A DNA stretch of 64,000 bases, taken from Ramlibacter tataouinensis (lineage in GTDB: Bacteria; Pseudomonadota; Gammaproteobacteria; Burkholderiales; Burkholderiaceae_C). The stretch spans positions 4,675,001-4,739,000 of the forward strand of contig NZ_CP010951.1 of the NCBI RefSeq assembly GCF_001580455.1, given 5' to 3'. The notes under the pieces are model-generated. The model was not told where the DNA came from. It did not search any database and saw only the letters and a list, made by a program, of their open reading frames with translations. Both the position numbers and the translations under genes were made by a program. Below are positions 63,086 to 64,000 of the stretch, piece by piece. Numbering within the stretch: position 1 is the first letter of the stretch; each line of letters opens with the position of its first letter.

Positions 63086-64000
63086 ATGGCCGTACAAACG
63101 TCTGATACCCGTTCCGATGCCCCGGCGGTGGTGAAGTCCGAGTCGCTGACCCGCTCTATCCGGGTGGAACAGCTCACCTGCGCGATCGGCGCGGAGCTCG
63201 GCAATGTGAACCTCGGTGTCGCTTCGCGCGACAAGGACCTGGTCGCCGAGATTCGCCAGTTGCTGCTGAGGCACAAGGTGCTTTTCTTCCGCGATCAGGA
63301 CATCACGCGCCCCGAGCACGTGGCCTTCGCGCGCCACTTTGGCGACCTGGAAGACCATCCGGTGGCCGGCAGCGACCCGGAGAACCCCGGTCTCGTCCGC
63401 ATCTACAAGAACCCCGATTCGCCGAACGACCGCTACGAGAACGCCTGGCACACCGATGCCACCTGGCGCGAGAAGCCGCCCTTCGGCTGCGTGCTGCGTT
63501 GCGTCGAGTGCCCGCCCGTGGGCGGCGACACCATGTGGGCCAACATGGCGCTGGCCTATGACAAGCTGCCTGAGCAGGTGAAGCAGCAGATCGAGGGTCT
63601 GCGCGCCCGCCACAGCATCGAAGCGAGCTTCGGCGCCGCGATGCCGACCGACAAGCGCCTGGCTCTGCATGCGCAGTTCCCCGACGCCGAGCACCCGGTG
63701 GTGCGCACGCACCCGGAGACCGGCGAGAAGATTTTGTTCGTCAACGCCTTCACGACGCACTTCACGAACTTCCACACGGCCGACAACGTTCGCTACGGCC
63801 AGGACTACACGCACGGCGGCTCCGACCTGCTGCGCTACCTGATCAGCCAGGCACAGATCCCGGAATACCAGGTGCGCTTCCGCTGGAAGCCCAACAGCAT
63901 GGCCATGTGGGACAACCGTTCCACGCAGCACTACGCCGTGATGGACTACCCGCCCTGCCATCGCAAGATGGAACGCGCCGGAATCATGGGCGACAAGCCC
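63086..64000 (+). CDS. TauD/TfdA-family alpha-ketoglutarate dioxygenase (partial)
   Basis: 305 codons present, cut by the right edge. Non-haem Fe(II) enzyme: facial triad His122/Asp124 in NAWHTDATWREKPPFG, distal His282 in NRSTQHYAVMDYPPCHRKME with the co-substrate Arg following. Early segment IRVEQLTCAIGAELGNVNLG and HKVLFFRDQDITRPEHVAFA are typical. AAGGAG lies 6 bases before the ATG. Likely substrates are sulfonates, alkyl sulfates or aryloxyalkanoates; the sequence does not decide. Downstream of a LuxR-type activator that may control it. Confidence 0.92.
   Translation, partial: MAVQTSDTRSDAPAVVKSESLTRSIRVEQLTCAIGAELGNVNLGVASRDKDLVAEIRQLLLRHKVLFFRDQDITRPEHVAFARHFGDLEDHPVAGSDPENPGLVRIYKNPDSPNDRYENAWHTDATWREKPPFGCVLRCVECPPVGGDTMWANMALAYDKLPEQVKQQIEGLRARHSIEASFGAAMPTDKRLALHAQFPDAEHPVVRTHPETGEKILFVNAFTTHFTNFHTADNVRYGQDYTHGGSDLLRYLISQAQIPEYQVRFRWKPNSMAMWDNRSTQHYAVMDYPPCHRKMERAGIMGDKP

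Overview
This is a gene-dense, high-GC (roughly two-thirds G+C by eye) chromosomal window. Its gene content and protein style point to a betaproteobacterium of the order Burkholderiales, most likely family Comamonadaceae (Ramlibacter/Variovorax-like). That placement rests on remembered family resemblance, not a database search. I see no tRNA, rRNA, insertion sequence, prophage or CRISPR array. Both ends cut through genes.

Layout. 1-3.8 kb: minus-strand export operon (AI-2E-type permease, NodT-type outer-membrane lipoprotein, HlyD-type adaptor cut by the left edge). 3.9-7.7 kb: lipid A phosphoethanolamine transferase, divergent from an OmpR-type regulator/kinase pair, with a PmrA-box-like sequence between them. 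7.7-15.8 kb: an orphan kinase divergent from a Crp-family regulator, an NfeD/SPFH pair, a class I arginine/lysine/ornithine decarboxylase, and a small membrane protein overlapping a LytS/LytTR two-component system. 15.8-22.1 kb: fabI divergent from the yejABEF peptide importer. 22.2-30.4 kb: translation block rimP-nusA-infB-rbfA-truB-typA, preceded by a promoter directly followed by a perfect terminator-like hairpin. 30.4-36.2 kb: EamA transporter and enoyl-CoA-hydratase-family gene, an ECF sigma/anti-sigma unit with a secreted target, and smpB divergent from ratA-rnfH. 36.3-42.5 kb: guaB-guaA, a PaiB-like protein, a TadA domain fused in frame to a haloalkane-dehalogenase-like hydrolase, and an LD-carboxypeptidase. 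43-51.3 kb: GST, two envelope proteins with OmpA-like ends, a YihG-like acyltransferase and fabA-fabB.

51.7-57.5 kb is a polyphosphate neighbourhood: exopolyphosphatase, a lysine/alanine-rich protein with a ribbon-helix-helix-like end, SixA, a CpdA-like phosphodiesterase, PPK2 and a CYTH-CHAD protein. 57.5-60.2 kb is a stress module: DUF4142 protein, cupredoxin and ECF sigma factor in one overlapping operon behind a sigma-E-like promoter, then a UspA-hemerythrin fusion. The window ends with a MalT-type LuxR regulator and a TauD-type dioxygenase cut by the right edge.

The most unusual items are the TadA-hydrolase fusion with an internal ribosome-binding site, the polyphosphate cluster with its palindromic candidate operators, the promoter-terminator arrangement ahead of rimP, and the sigma-factor operon with its apparent self-recognised promoter. 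Many genes overlap by ATGA or GTGA, so translational coupling is common. Start sites and regulatory sites were read by eye.
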